Source: Calycina herbarum
Lineage: Eukaryota; Ascomycota; Leotiomycetes; Helotiales; Pezizellaceae
Length of the DNA: 64,000 bases
NCBI GenBank assembly: GCA_001414485.1
Contig: LLEY01000194.1
Coordinates: 1-64,000 of the forward strand
Reading direction: 5' to 3'
Each line of letters begins with the position of its first letter. The stretch's first letter is position 1. The notes beneath the pieces were generated by a model. The model had not been told where the DNA came from. It worked only from the letters and a program-made list of their open reading frames with translations, and did no database searches. The position numbers were made by a program, and so were the translations under genes. Below are positions 1 through 12,720 of this stretch, piece after piece.

Positions 1-321
1 ATTAATTGATAAGCAGGAGCACTAGGTTCATGTATTAGTAGAGCGGTGTGGGTGGTCAACACCTAATTAAATCAATTATCGTGGTTGCGATACCCTGAAA
101 AGCACAGACTTTTGACGACGGGCTCGTAAGGGATGCCGAGGCATCTTCCCCACGATTTCCAGAAACTCGTCCTCGATTCACATCCTAAACAATCAAACTA
201 GACTTTTTGCTAAACAGCTTGGGAAGAACCTCATAGAATAGACCAGTTGACCTTCTCCTTTCTACCTTTTCACGGCTTCCTTGTTCTTCCACGCTCCCTC
301 GAACCACGGAAACCACTCAAT
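1..321. promoter_or_regulatory. Upstream region of the nitronate monooxygenase gene
   Basis: No coding frame recognised. The stretch at about 250-320 is pyrimidine-rich (cttctcctttctacc), as is common just upstream of transcribed fungal genes. The promoter role is inferred from position only. Confidence 0.35.
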
Positions 322-1424
322 ATGCCCTTCAACACCAAGCTGACTCGGGCATTGGGGATTCGAAGCAAGCAATTTCTTTCCCAAACACCATGATATTCTT
401 TTGCTAACTTCACCAACTACAGTCCCCGTAGTTCAAGGTGGCATGCAATGGGTAGGCTACGCAGAACTAGCCTCCGCCGTCAGCAACGCAGGTGGACTCG
501 GTATACTCACAGCCCTCACCCAACCTACCCCCGAAGACCTACGAAAGGAGATCCGAAGATGCAAAACCATGACCAACAAGCCCTTCGGAGTGAACATCAC
601 TCTCCTCCCTGCCATGACACCTCCAGATTACGGGGCATACGCACAAGTGGCCATCGACGAGGGAATCAAAGTCGTGGAAACAGCGGGAAATAGCCCCGGG
701 CCGGTGATTAAGAAATTGAAGGCAGTGGGGATTATCATACTCCATAAGTGTACAACGATCAGACATGCGCAGAGTGCTATAAACTTGGGCGTGGATTTCT
801 TGAGCATAGATGGTTTTGAGTGTGCCGGACATGTGGGAGAATCGGATATTACGAATTTCATCCTACTCAGTAGGGCGAGACAATCCCTCAAGGTTCCTTT
901 TATTGCATCCGGGGGTTTCGCAGATGGGCAAGGGCTTGCTGCTGCATTGAGCTTGGGGGCTGAGGGCATCAATATGGGTACACGTTTTATGTGTACAGTG
1001 GAAGCACCAATTCATATCAATATCAAGGAAGAGATTGTCCGAGCACAGGAAACCGATACAGAGCTTGTGTTGAGAAGATGGAGAAACACAAGTCGATTGT
1101 ATAAGAATAAAGTTTCGAAAGAAGCTGCAAAGATTGAAAGAGAGAGTTCAACTGGAAAGTTTGAGGAAGTTGCTCCTTATGTGAGCGGGAAGAGAGGAAG
1201 AGAAGTCTTCATCAACGGAGACGTTGATTTTGGCGTAAGTAACCACTTCCAAGATTATTCGCCATCTGCTAATATTCATTCAATAGGTATGGACTGCGGG
1301 TCAAGTCATTGGTCTTATACATGATATCCCAACGTGTGATGAACTTGTCAAGAGGATTGAGAAGGAGGCTGAGGACACAATTAATGCAGCATCGGCACTC
1401 ATCGTACCACGAAGCAAACTTTGA
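322..1424 (+). CDS. Nitronate monooxygenase (2-nitropropane dioxygenase family)
   Basis: FMN-dependent TIM-barrel enzyme that oxidises alkyl nitronates to carbonyl compounds and nitrite. I place exons at 322-364, 423-1234 and 1287-1424, giving 330 aa. The N-terminus reads MPFNTKLTRALGIR, then VPVV-QGGM, the usual start of the family. Further family motifs are the central GFECAGHVGE segment with the likely catalytic His, the phosphate-binding ASGGFADGQG, and GAEGINMGTRF. The second intron (1235-1286) is canonical GTAAGT...TAG. The first (365-422) only works with a GC donor (A|GCAAGC), branch sequence GCTAAC and acceptor CTACAG. The ATG at 322 restores the conserved N-terminus, whereas starting inside the second exon would lose it. 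The gene stands alone upstream of a repeat-rich spacer. Family assignment is firm; the physiological substrate is unknown. Confidence 0.93.
365..422 (+). other. Probable GC-AG intron in the nitronate monooxygenase gene
   Basis: The 58-nt intron starts GCAAGC rather than GTAAGC. Removing it joins ...LGIR to the conserved IPVVQGGM segment in frame. No GT donor nearby gives an open frame. GC-AG introns are a known minority class spliced by the major spliceosome. Confidence 0.75.
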
Positions 1425-1587
1425 GCTTGTACATTAGACCTCAACTTTGATAGAATTTACCTACCTGTAATAAACAGATATGAAATCCTTTGGAGTTAAT
1501 CCTTGGTGTAAATTTACTCAAAATCAAATAAATATGGGGTCCTTGAACTCGCTTACCCCCTTTCAAGTTTCTTGAATCCCATTTTGC

Positions 1588-1828
1588 GATGGACATTGAA
1601 AATGGGCGGTAAATACATCAGGTTCGTACCTGCCTACCCTAACTAGCCCTCGTTGTTCCAACTTTATAGGGTAATTAAAAAGATAATCCTAAACACTTGG
1701 AACAATTTAGGACAATTAACTTAAACAGTTGGAACAATCAGCTTCAATTGTTTCAAACTATCTGGATTAACATTTTGGGTAGTATAACTGGTTATTTATG
1801 TACCTTACTGTCGCTCTTAAAGTCTATC
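1588..1828. repeat. Degenerate short inverted-repeat element (MITE-like), copy 1
   Basis: The left end reads GATGGACATTGAAAATGGGC then GGTAAATA. The right end is its diverged inverse (TTACTGTCGCTC, then GTCTATCGCGAA). The interior is AT-rich and contains repeated TTGTTCCAA / TTGGAACAA words in both orientations, which recur in the copies at 3.96, 17.4, 44.1 and 57.2 kb. It has no coding capacity, so it would need a transposase from elsewhere. No clean target duplication is visible. Confidence 0.65.
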
Positions 1829-3959
1829 GCGAACCCATCTCTCACAACTGGAAGATTTCCCCCAACATATATATCAATTATATGGTGCTTTTTTGAACCT
1901 TGCTCAGTTCTTGATGCGTACTCGTAAACTCCATCATTGAAAGACGGCTCCACGAAGTGTCATGAAACTTTCCCATCCCCTTCCTCGTCTCACTTACAGA
2001 GTCTCTCTTGTAATTTATCCTTTTCTTTGAGGAAGCTTCTTTCAATTATAGGTGAACTTTGACGACACACGATTTACCAAGTCTCTCGTCAACGAACATT
2101 GAAGAAAATAAAAATTGTAAACGAATGGAACAAAGTCGACAAAAAAAAAACTCATATATTATAATACTCGATATCAGACTCGAACTGATGTTTCTTCCAA
2201 GCCCCCGACACCCTTCCTAGAGGGAAGTCTTTCCCAAGACTTAACTGGCTTTTGATCAAGCTGGCTCTTTCTGCCGCGCACTCGTGAGAGAGGCGGCTAT
2301 AAGAAGCGTGTATACAGCTTGCAAGCGGGCCTCATTTAAGAAGCTGTGCCACTTGTTGTGCTCAGGCAAGCCTTCACAATTAAATTGGCTTTTGAATATA
2401 GTGTGGCCTGAAACCAGTGTGTACTGGGGAGTACAACTTACAAGTTTGATGGGAGAGGAATAACAAAGGTTATTACAATGTCGCGTTTGAGGAGAAGCGT
2501 TTTACCACTAAACTAATCGAGCTGTTGTTATTTCTGAGTTTTGATTGGGTGTAACTTTTATGAATGGAAAATATTCGGGCAAGGGGTAAATGTGAACTGG
2601 AAGATGGGGAATTTTGAAGTGATATTGAAGAAGTGAAGACTAACATTAAATTTTCAACAAATTCAATTGTTGGAACACATTCCCACGACTCCAGCAAAGC
2701 TCGAAACATTCAGGATACTGCTTCTCTTTCCGCAATTCTCTGGAGTCTTCTTGACCCCAACTATCTGGAATTATTACCTATCTTTGGTAACTTAAAGCAA
2801 CGGCAGAACATCCAACAAAATAGATATGGATACACGCACTGCCATGTTGGCTAGAGCTGGCAAACATTCAATTGGAGGACATTCATAGCAACAGGTTATC
2901 ATCTGAAAAAAGCAGTAAAGTTCAAATAGTGCTCGCTTCAACAAATTTTTCCACCAGTCAAGTTCAAGGAAAAGGAAGAGGCTTATGTAGACCCATGGTC
3001 AGGTAAAAGAGTATTATGTGACTTAGCTTAGCTTGGATATATATATATACGCCCGACCCCGCTTTTCAAATTTTCAATACATCCATCCTTCATTCCTTCA
3101 CAACCACTTCAGAGTTCCTTACTTGAGTCTAACGATTGAGTCTCTTGACACACAAAAGCTGAGTACACCATCCTATGCTACTGCATGGTCCTTGTTTGCA
3201 TCGATCAGTTGCCACCTGGCTGCTCGACCACATAACTATCGGTTCTGGACAACTGCTCATCCTCTTTTTACTTAGGTTTCCCGGGCGAACGATATCGCTG
3301 TTATTTGCCCCACGCTGACACGATCGCCTGCCTTTCTTGCTGCTTCGAAATCCACAGCTATTCCTTAACATAGCAGAATCCTAGCCGCACCGCTAGCTTC
3401 TGGACCCACATACATGGCAGTTCGAGGTATTGCGCTGAGCTACTACACTAGTAGCTCTGCTGCATTTCAATGATAAGAGCATGCGATCCTCTCTGAGTGT
3501 GGTTTCTCTCTCAAGAGTTCCCCCACTTGTGACAAGTATTACAGAAACCCAGGAGGTACGAAGCTCTGCTTTCTCTTTATCTGCTTCCCACGAGTTGGTC
3601 TGGCATTCCCCCCTTCTTGTTTGTGGCTAGCTTCTGCCTCGATTTGGCCCCTTAGCCAGTGTCTTCCACTTGAGATTCAGATTGAGAGCTTAGCTGTACG
3701 CCAACAGAGAACCCATCAATAGAAGTTATACTTGCACCCCTCGTTCCTTCAAGACCCGCATGTGAGACCAATAAACGCCAATGTAGAGAAAGAGCAACCA
3801 AAAGAACACGACTATTGGCATTGAGGAAGTGCAGTCATGTAATCAATCATACTGCGAAGTCCAATTGAACTCTATCCTAGGTAACAAGTTCTCCACTCTG
3901 TAATAGCGTGGATTGAATATAAGACAAGCAAACCGACGGTTATGAAAGATCTGGAAGTC
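1829..3959. other. Gene-free spacer
   Basis: Only short unrelated open frames occur here, none with recognisable protein character, intron logic or a convincing start. Apart from the candidate small RNA at 2141-2260 I see no feature. An AT-rich stretch at 2380-2950 is unremarkable. Confidence 0.5.
2141..2260 (-). ncRNA. Candidate RNA polymerase III transcript with tRNA-like T-arm
   Basis: Read on the minus strand, three compact foldable segments are followed by a T-run. Positions 2226-2241 form a 6-bp stem (AGTCTT/AAGACT) closed by a GGGA tetraloop. Positions 2213-2227 form a 5-bp stem (CTTCC/GGAAG), overlapping the first by two bases. Positions 2173-2189 read ATCAG-TTCGAGT-CTGAT, a canonical tRNA T-arm and B-box shape. 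Ten Ts follow at 2141-2150, a classic Pol III stop. I could not find a matching acceptor strand, D-arm or anticodon arm, so it is not an ordinary tRNA. It could be a structured small RNA, a decayed tRNA or SINE relic, or chance. The 5' end is unknown. Confidence 0.3.
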
Positions 3960-4160
3960 ATGGACAGAAAAAGCGGCAGTAAATATCTCTCATTGTTCCA
4001 ACTTCCTAGTACAATTTAATATTACCCTTAAATACTTTAGAACAATGAAACTTGATTGTTCTAAACATCCAGGTTAATGTTTTAAATTGTTCCAAGTCGC
4101 TAAGGAAATTTCCTTAAATTGCCCTAGATACCTGGAACAATGACTAGGTAGAGAATATCA
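3960..4160. repeat. MITE-like inverted-repeat element, copy 2, right end lost
   Basis: The left end is nearly the consensus: ATGGACAGAAAAAGCGGCAG then TAAATATCTCTC, followed by CATTGTTCCAAC. The interior carries four TTGTTC/GAACAA words in alternating orientation. The right end has degenerated (GGTAGAGAATATC) and lacks the CTGCCGCTTTTTCTGTCC terminus, so the boundary is approximate. Confidence 0.7.
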
Positions 4161-5044
4161 ACCTCCATAGAAAAACCAAGCTGCTGATTTTTCATACACC
4201 AGCTGAAATTAAGATATTGATTGGCACTTGCCCAAGGACAAAAGAGTTCTTCGAGGAGCTGCAACCAAGTGCTCGCTCAACTGTGAATTAGGGTTTACTA
4301 CCAAAAACAAAATTGAGATTTCTGTCTATTCCCATACTGAAACACTGCTAAGGACCAACGACATGAACGGCCGTCGGTCAATTGAATGACGATGTGGTGA
4401 AGTGCAATTCCGATGTATCACGGAGTCTCCGCTTCACTCCGCCACAGCTGAAGAGGCTGGTGCAACCGAAAAGCTCTCTTGGCGAACCCGGAATGAGCAC
4501 TTCCTTCCCCCTAGAAGCTTTTTGACAGCATTCTTTAATGCTTCTTCTCCTCAATCACACGTAAGCACTAGCTAACTTAATTATCATTGGAGTCTTGCTT
4601 TACGGCGAGGAAGAATATCAAGGTTAGCACGACATCACAAGTTCTGCTGCGATTTCAGATTGTGTTGTGCGACAATGGCACCAGGCTGCAGGGCTGTGCA
4701 GAAGAAACAATCCGATAATGACCTTCACAGACCATCATTGTCAGCCAGTCGGTCAGAAAACAGGTTGAGGTACCAGCCAAATGATGCAGGTACTGCTGTT
4801 GTATGAGATGAAATCCCCGCTCTCGAAGATGTATAAGGAGGAGATTGCCACTACTCCTTGGCTACCACTCGTACCTCATCCAATACCACTTGCTGGACAC
4901 AGTCGTTCGTTCTACCATCCAGCCTTGCAATACCTTTGTCGTTAACATTCGAGACCTCCTCCGATCTCTCCTCCGATACCTCGAACAGATCATCACTCAG
5001 ACTCGGGAAATATTCTCCGAAGTTCCAAGAATCCCGGTATCGAA
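4161..5044. other. Spacer upstream of a small gene
   Basis: No supported coding region. Two overlapping open frames at 4845-5142 read through the probable 5' leader of the 5045 gene, are Ser/Leu-rich and resemble no protein I know. The last 250 bases are pyrimidine-rich, consistent with a promoter or leader. Confidence 0.4.
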
Positions 5045-5479
5045 ATGTCTACCATCTCCAAACTCGTGAGAAACGGATCTCATTCATCGACCTCTTCAAT
5101 GTTAGACTCCCCTCCCCTATCAGTCTTCGGAACACCATCTAACAAATCCAGCAGCTCACTTGATACTTCAGCGCACAACCATGTGCTATCGCAAAGTCAC
5201 TCCATTTCAGACATCAAATCTTGGCTTGAAGAATCTTGGTCGCCCATCAACACTCGATATGAACGATTCGCGACAGGAAACCCAACTATGGGAATGGCTG
5301 TTTTGACAAGATCCGTGATGGAAATGCACATCGTCCAAAGCCCCGACATGCGTGGAATGATTGATTGCTTGCCAGTTGCGGATCGTCAAGCTCCAAGACT
5401 CATGGGATGGAGACAGAAACTTGGAACGTGGCCTTTGTCCAAGCATGAAGCTCTTGTTGCAAGACAATTCGCAGCTTAG
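5045..5479 (+). CDS. Small uncharacterised Ser-rich protein, 144 aa
   Basis: Uninterrupted frame from ATG at 5045 to TAG at 5477-5479. Residues 1-55 are Ser/Thr/Asn-rich and probably disordered (RNGSHSSTSSML, SNKSSSSLDTS). Residues 56-144 look folded, with a short helix (DIKSWLEESW) and a basic Trp-containing tail (MGWRQKLGTWPLSKHEALVARQF). There is no signal peptide or membrane segment. I do not recognise the family. Support comes from the sharp change to protein-like composition, a plausible start after a CT-rich leader, and the absence of in-frame stops or intron signals. It could be a lineage-specific gene; a chance frame is not excluded. Confidence 0.55.
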   Translation: MSTISKLVRNGSHSSTSSMLDSPPLSVFGTPSNKSSSSLDTSAHNHVLSQSHSISDIKSWLEESWSPINTRYERFATGNPTMGMAVLTRSVMEMHIVQSPDMRGMIDCLPVADRQAPRLMGWRQKLGTWPLSKHEALVARQFAA

Positions 5480-6323
5480 GGCTTGATTCAAGAGTGCATA
5501 TTCATTTTAACTAATATGCACGACATACAACAAAAAATGGCCGGTTCGCGGAGGATTCTGACGACTGCTACGAAGTACACTGTTGGGAGTAGCAGCGAAG
5601 CTAGATTTCTAGTTCAGTGATAGGCTTGGGACCGGTTATGGCGCCACGTTTGACAGGAGGAGCGAGTTCAGCTGTCATAAATTAGATTTTTTTTCCGTTT
5701 TGGGGTAGTGGGGGCTATTAAAACTTGCTTGGTGTTTGACCGCGAGAGGTCGTCCGGTCCTTATCGATGTAACTGCTCTGATCAACCACGAGTACAAATC
5801 CAGGTTTCCATTTTACCTCGGCTGCTCAAAAAAATATAGTTTGACTAAAAAGAAGAATATCGATTTTTGAAGTATTCCGGTGAAGATTTGATGATGTTGA
5901 GCAGGCCGTGGAGATCGAGGCAAAAATTGATTCTCTCTGGTGCCACGTTTCTTGATTATTTAATCGAGATAAATACTCTCTGTCAGAACCTCCATTAGAA
6001 ATATTGGATCATACAACTAAACAACGAGTCAGCTGATGAGAGAGCACTGGTTTTTGACGCCACACTGCTTGAGGACAGAGTTGCCTTCAATGTGCTCCAG
6101 TAGATGGTGGTAGAGGGTTCTAGGCTATTCGGGAATGAATAATAGTAAGGCTGGACAAGGCTGCCGCTTCCGTAATAATTAATACGTAGAGTGGTGGTAC
6201 CTAAATTTGCAGTCTGCGCGGCCTTGATGCCTTGTAGCGCTTCACTTGATGGAAGCAAGTCGAAGGGTGCCGCCTCAGGCTAGCCGAGAGCTATCCTCAA
6301 GCTTGGATACTTATCCCAACTTT
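5480..6323. other. Spacer between the small gene and CDC48
   Basis: No convincing gene. A minus-strand open frame at 5995-6258 (87 aa, Ser/Thr/Tyr-rich) looks slightly protein-like but has no recognisable domain, and it abuts the CDC48 leader, so I did not call it. The rest is AT-rich. Confidence 0.4.
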
Positions 6324-6347
6324 CCATCTCCATCTCCATCTCCATCT
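6324..6347 (+). repeat. (CCATCT)4 pyrimidine-rich microsatellite in the CDC48 leader
   Basis: Four tandem copies of CCATCT followed by CTTTCAC, about 160-180 bases before the CDC48 ATG. CT-rich tracts like this often lie just upstream of highly expressed fungal genes; the role here is inferred from position. Confidence 0.6.
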
Positions 6348-6505
6348 CTTTCACAACCCATAAACAACATCCACCAGAGCCAGTCTCTACCCCCTCATCT
6401 CGACTCCTCTTTGTACAAAAACATCGCCATATTTCGGCATCTCTAATACCCTTCTCCTCTCACCATTGACTTACGTCCGCGACCTTAGGGTTCAACGCAA
6501 ACAAG

Positions 6506-9253
<2,748 letters not shown>

Positions 9254-9809
9254 AAAACTGTACTTTACTATTTCTCTTTATTACCACATGCATCGGCATT
9301 GAACCATTAGAATGGTGGGGGTTTGCTGCGCCAGGATGGACAACTGGAGTATGGGGTCTTCAAGGTCTACGATGGTGTGTTACAGATCTTATTCTGCTTC
9401 GCTCGCGCATGCAATATGGCGACGAACGGATCTATATCTCTTGTATCAGAGATTGCATCTGTTTCTAGGTATTACCTCATCTTCATAGAACGCCAATAAT
9501 CTTTTCCATGATTCCTTTTTTCCATGACTTGCAAGTGAAGAATAGTGGTGTTTATTTTTCAGCCACCTATGCCCAACTTTGTCCGTAATAAGTGGCTCAA
9601 TTTAAGGTTATATCCATCCGAGAGCAAGCAAGTGTAGTGTACTTGCTAGAATCTCTAGCAATAATGAAAAGTAATAATCATCAAAAAAATTGTTGAGCGG
9701 AGCTCTTGCCCCAAGCTCAAGCTTCCTCGCCAAGACATCAACCTATCTTGCCCAACACCAGCAAGCACCGTTTTCTCCCTCCATCCATCTCAACCTTCAA
9801 TCAGCAAAG
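9254..9809. other. CDC48 3' region and PHS1 promoter
   Basis: No coding region recognised. The first 200 bases are likely the CDC48 3' UTR. The last 100 bases (ccttcaatcagcaaag before the ATG) are pyrimidine/adenine-rich and likely the PHS1 leader. Confidence 0.4.
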
Positions 9810-10596
9810 ATGGCAGCTCCTCTCACCCCCCGAACGGAAGCTCGCACACGCAGCGAATCGTCAACTATAATCCCACAACCAAAGCCGCGACCTCTGACCT
9901 CGAGCTCACCAAAAACACAATACCTCATCATCTACAACTTCCTCTCTGCGCTTGCTTGGCTCGTGGTGCTGGGACGAGTGTGTTTGTTGGTTCCCTTGGT
10001 GGGATTTGGGAGGGTTTATCCGGGGGTGGGACAGTTTGCGAAATGGACGCAGACTGTGGCTTTGCTTGAGGTTTTGCATTCTGCTGTTGGTATGTTTTTC
10101 CCGACCTTGTTGGACCGGGGGATTTTTGGAGATGGAGATGAATTAAGGAGCAAGGCTAATTGAAAACACAGGAATCGTACGCGCCCCCCTCCTCACAACC
10201 CTCATGCAAGTCTCCTCGCGCATCCTCCTCATCTGGCCCATCGTAAACGTCTTCCCCCACCTCGCGAAATCCGCCGCCTACTCGTCCATGCTCCTCGCCT
10301 GGTCAGTCACAGAAGTCATCCGGTACTCATACTTTACGCTTACCCTCTCCGGTTTCAATCCAGCCTTCATCACTTGGTTCCGATATAATACCTTTTATGT
10401 GCTGTATCCTTTGGGGATTAGCTCGGAGTGTTGGTTGATTTGGAGTGCGATTGAACCGGCGAGGGCGATTAGACAGGAGTTTGCTTGGGCGCTGCAGGCG
10501 GTTTTGCTGGTTTATATTCCGGGGAGTTATGTGCTTTTTACGCATATGATGGCGCAGAGGAGGAAGGTTATGAGGAAGGAGGTTAAGAAGGCTTGA
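9810..10596 (+). CDS. PHS1: Very-long-chain 3-hydroxyacyl-CoA dehydratase (PTPLA/HACD family)
   Basis: ER membrane enzyme for the third step of very-long-chain fatty acid elongation: dehydration of 3-hydroxyacyl-CoA to trans-2-enoyl-CoA, feeding sphingolipid synthesis. Exons 9810-10089 and 10172-10596 give 234 aa (yeast Phs1 is 217). A disordered Ser/Pro N-tail of about 40 residues is followed by six predicted membrane segments beginning IIYNFLSALAWLVVLGRVCL. Tyr172 and Glu179, in YPLGISSE, sit seven residues apart, like the catalytic Tyr149/Glu156 pair of yeast Phs1. The C-terminus ends RRKVMRKEVKKA, a basic dilysine-like ER-retention tail. I chose the ATG at 9810 (GCAAAGATGG context) over an upstream in-frame start at 9690 that adds 40 low-complexity residues. 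Confidence 0.95.
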
Positions 10597-12263
10597 GGGG
10601 TGTATGATAGCGAGAAAGCGGGGATGGTCTCGGGAACGATTACTCTTTGTGGAGTGGTTTGATACAAGTTGGGGAGTAATAACGTTACATACAAGTAGAC
10701 TTTGTACTAATGGAAGATTCGAAATTCGAGGTCCTTGGGTGCCCATGAACCTGTTTTGTCCCCTCAGTTCTGGGGGCAATTATCATCGAGGATGGCAGTC
10801 CATCCTTGGGGTTCTATTTCCTTGGACAAATCATCAAATGGTCTCAAAACTTTCCCCTCGGGAAGGTGTAATAAATGGGTGGAGTAGAGTGGTAGGGCAC
10901 TATTCTGCTCTACTCTACCCTACCCTACTCTGAGTAACTCCAGGACTTTTGAGTAGTCGAGTAGTTTGTGGTTGCACTGTTTCGGGGTCAGAAATTCTTG
11001 GGCCATTCAAACCCTGTCAATTGTACTCGGGTTCTCAGGAAAAAGTTATTTCAATTTCTCAAATTGCCTCTCCCTTTTGTAGTCCTTTCCTATAACAAAT
11101 ATTCATGAGCGTGCTCTCAAATCGAGCGGCTGAAGTCACCCCGATTTGGATTCTTGAGAGTAAGATTTGTATGGAAAGGAATTCATCCCAAGGGCAAAAC
11201 GATGTAGTATTGACCGTCTAGTTAGTTCAAGTGGTCTGACAGCTTCGTCATGATGCACTGAGACCGAGAATCTATTTTCAGCAGGGATTTCTTTTGGTTT
11301 TTCAAACCTGAATCGGGAATAAGGTTGAGTATTAGTATACATAGAGATCATCCACACGTAGATGACCCCCCTCGGATTGCCTCTCCTCCAAAATATTTTG
11401 AATACAGGACAAGACAGAATCTAGGGCGCACTGGCTGCCTGGGTCCAAGGCAGGTGGAAGTTTTGTCTGTAAACAACATGCCAATGAGCGTCTTCGTACG
11501 TATGGCTAGGCGTATGGCCCATCTCCTAAACCTTTTCTCGTCGCAAGAAGAAAAAGACTCTTCTTTCCCCACAAGCCAGCACACCTCTCCCCACCGTTCA
11601 CGCCGACTCGAGTTGAAATTGAGGTGAGCATAAACACCACCAAGCTAATCAACCAAAAGCTATGCACTCTCCATCCTTCATCCCAGCTTCACAACCACCA
11701 TTGTTTCCCCTCCTTGGCATCAAACATACAAATCCCTGCGATATAAAACAAAAGCCTCATCCCTCATCCAATCACAACACCAGCTATTTATTCAAGCACC
11801 AAAAATTAAACTTTCCGCTCTCCACTTTGTTCTGTTTTGAGATGGGACAACAACTAGCACTTGCGTTGTTTTTGAAGATGCGATGTGTAAGGCTTTGAAA
11901 ATTTATACGTCATTTTGCGTGGTGGCTCTGACAATCTCAACCTAAGGAGGGAAGGAATGCAAGCAAACAAATGATTTATTTTTGCAGATCCTCGGATGTT
12001 CTGTGGTACCATTCTCGAATTCGAACTTGAGCCTTGGCAGAATTGTTTGCTCTTCTACCTAACATCGCCTCGATCATTTGCATAAGCTTCGGTGAGACTT
12101 GGGCGTATCTTCCCGTCTCCCGATGACTGATTGATGACCCGGCGTTCTTGAGCCTCGTCCTGCATACCTCTTTCCTTGAGAATATAAATAGTTATCTTTC
12201 TCCTCTTTACTCTCAATTCTTTATCTGCAAAAAATCATCACGTCGCAACTTCTACAGTACCAA
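10597..12263. other. Gene-free spacer
   Basis: No supported gene. Several 70-100 aa open frames (for example 11325-11627) lack protein-like character. At 10875-10935 there is a GAGTAGAGTGG...CTCTACTCTACCCTACC imperfect inverted repeat. About 11640-11830 is very rich in C, A and T on the plus strand, as in a transcribed leader. Confidence 0.4.
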
Positions 12264-12293
12264 CAACAGACGACAACAGACGACAACAGACAT
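12264..12293 (+). repeat. Three tandem copies of ACAACAGACG
   Basis: A 10-bp unit is repeated three times in the leader of the 12304 gene, ending 11 bases before the ATG. It is short and probably a slippage product. Confidence 0.6.
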
Positions 12294-12303
12294 ACCACTC
12301 AAA

Positions 12304-12720
12304 ATGGTGCAACCAAAAACCCTCCTCCACATCCTGGAAATCTTAGGTGTCTTTGCATGCGCACACCATTTTTGGCCCAAAGGAGTTACATACGGCGAAG
12401 AAGAAGAATGGGAAAGGAATATGAAGGAGAGAGGGGGTCATCATGGCTCTAAATCTACCAAACCCTCCAAGTCGAGATCGAAACATTCTTCAAAATCAAA
12501 ACGGTCATCGGGAATTGAAAGGGACAGAGGGAGGGATGTGGATGAGAGTGATGGCAGGAAAGCTAGGAGGGGACAGAGGGAGAGGGGTGATCATGGATTT
12601 AGTGGGGGAGAAAGGAGTGGTCACACGAGGGAGAACCATTTGAGGGACTATGGGAGGGAATGGGAGTATGCGTACGAGGGTAGCAATTTGGGGGAGGGAA
12701 GAAGGAGGCATAGACGGTGA
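12304..12720 (+). CDS. Small basic Ascomycota protein, 138 aa, unknown function
   Basis: Single exon. The first 45 residues include a short hydrophobic helix (LLHILEILGVFACAHHF) followed by WPKGVTYGEEEEWE, a motif I associate with a family of small uncharacterised ascomycete proteins. The rest (46-138) is highly charged and disordered, with Ser/Lys/Arg runs (SKSRSKHSSKSKRSS) and many Gly/Arg/Glu residues. The hydrophobic stretch could be a signal anchor, or a mitochondrial or ER tail; the charged remainder would lie on one side. The upstream frame is open, but ATG 12304 (CAAAATGG) is the first real ATG in it. Function unknown. Confidence 0.65.
   Translation: MVQPKTLLHILEILGVFACAHHFWPKGVTYGEEEEWERNMKERGGHHGSKSTKPSKSRSKHSSKSKRSSGIERDRGRDVDESDGRKARRGQRERGDHGFSGGERSGHTRENHLRDYGREWEYAYEGSNLGEGRRRHRR

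Noticed and set aside
2160..2260. Ordinary tRNA gene, suggested by the T-arm-like hairpin
   Set aside because: No pairing acceptor 5' strand, no D-arm and no anticodon stem in the expected positions.
5995..6258. 87-aa minus-strand frame upstream of CDC48
   Set aside because: Some protein-like character but no family, and it lies against the CDC48 leader; insufficient support.
10870..10935. CTACCCTACCCTACTC resembling telomeric CCCTAA repeats
   Set aside because: Only two imperfect units, wrong sixth base, and part of an imperfect inverted repeat; not telomeric.
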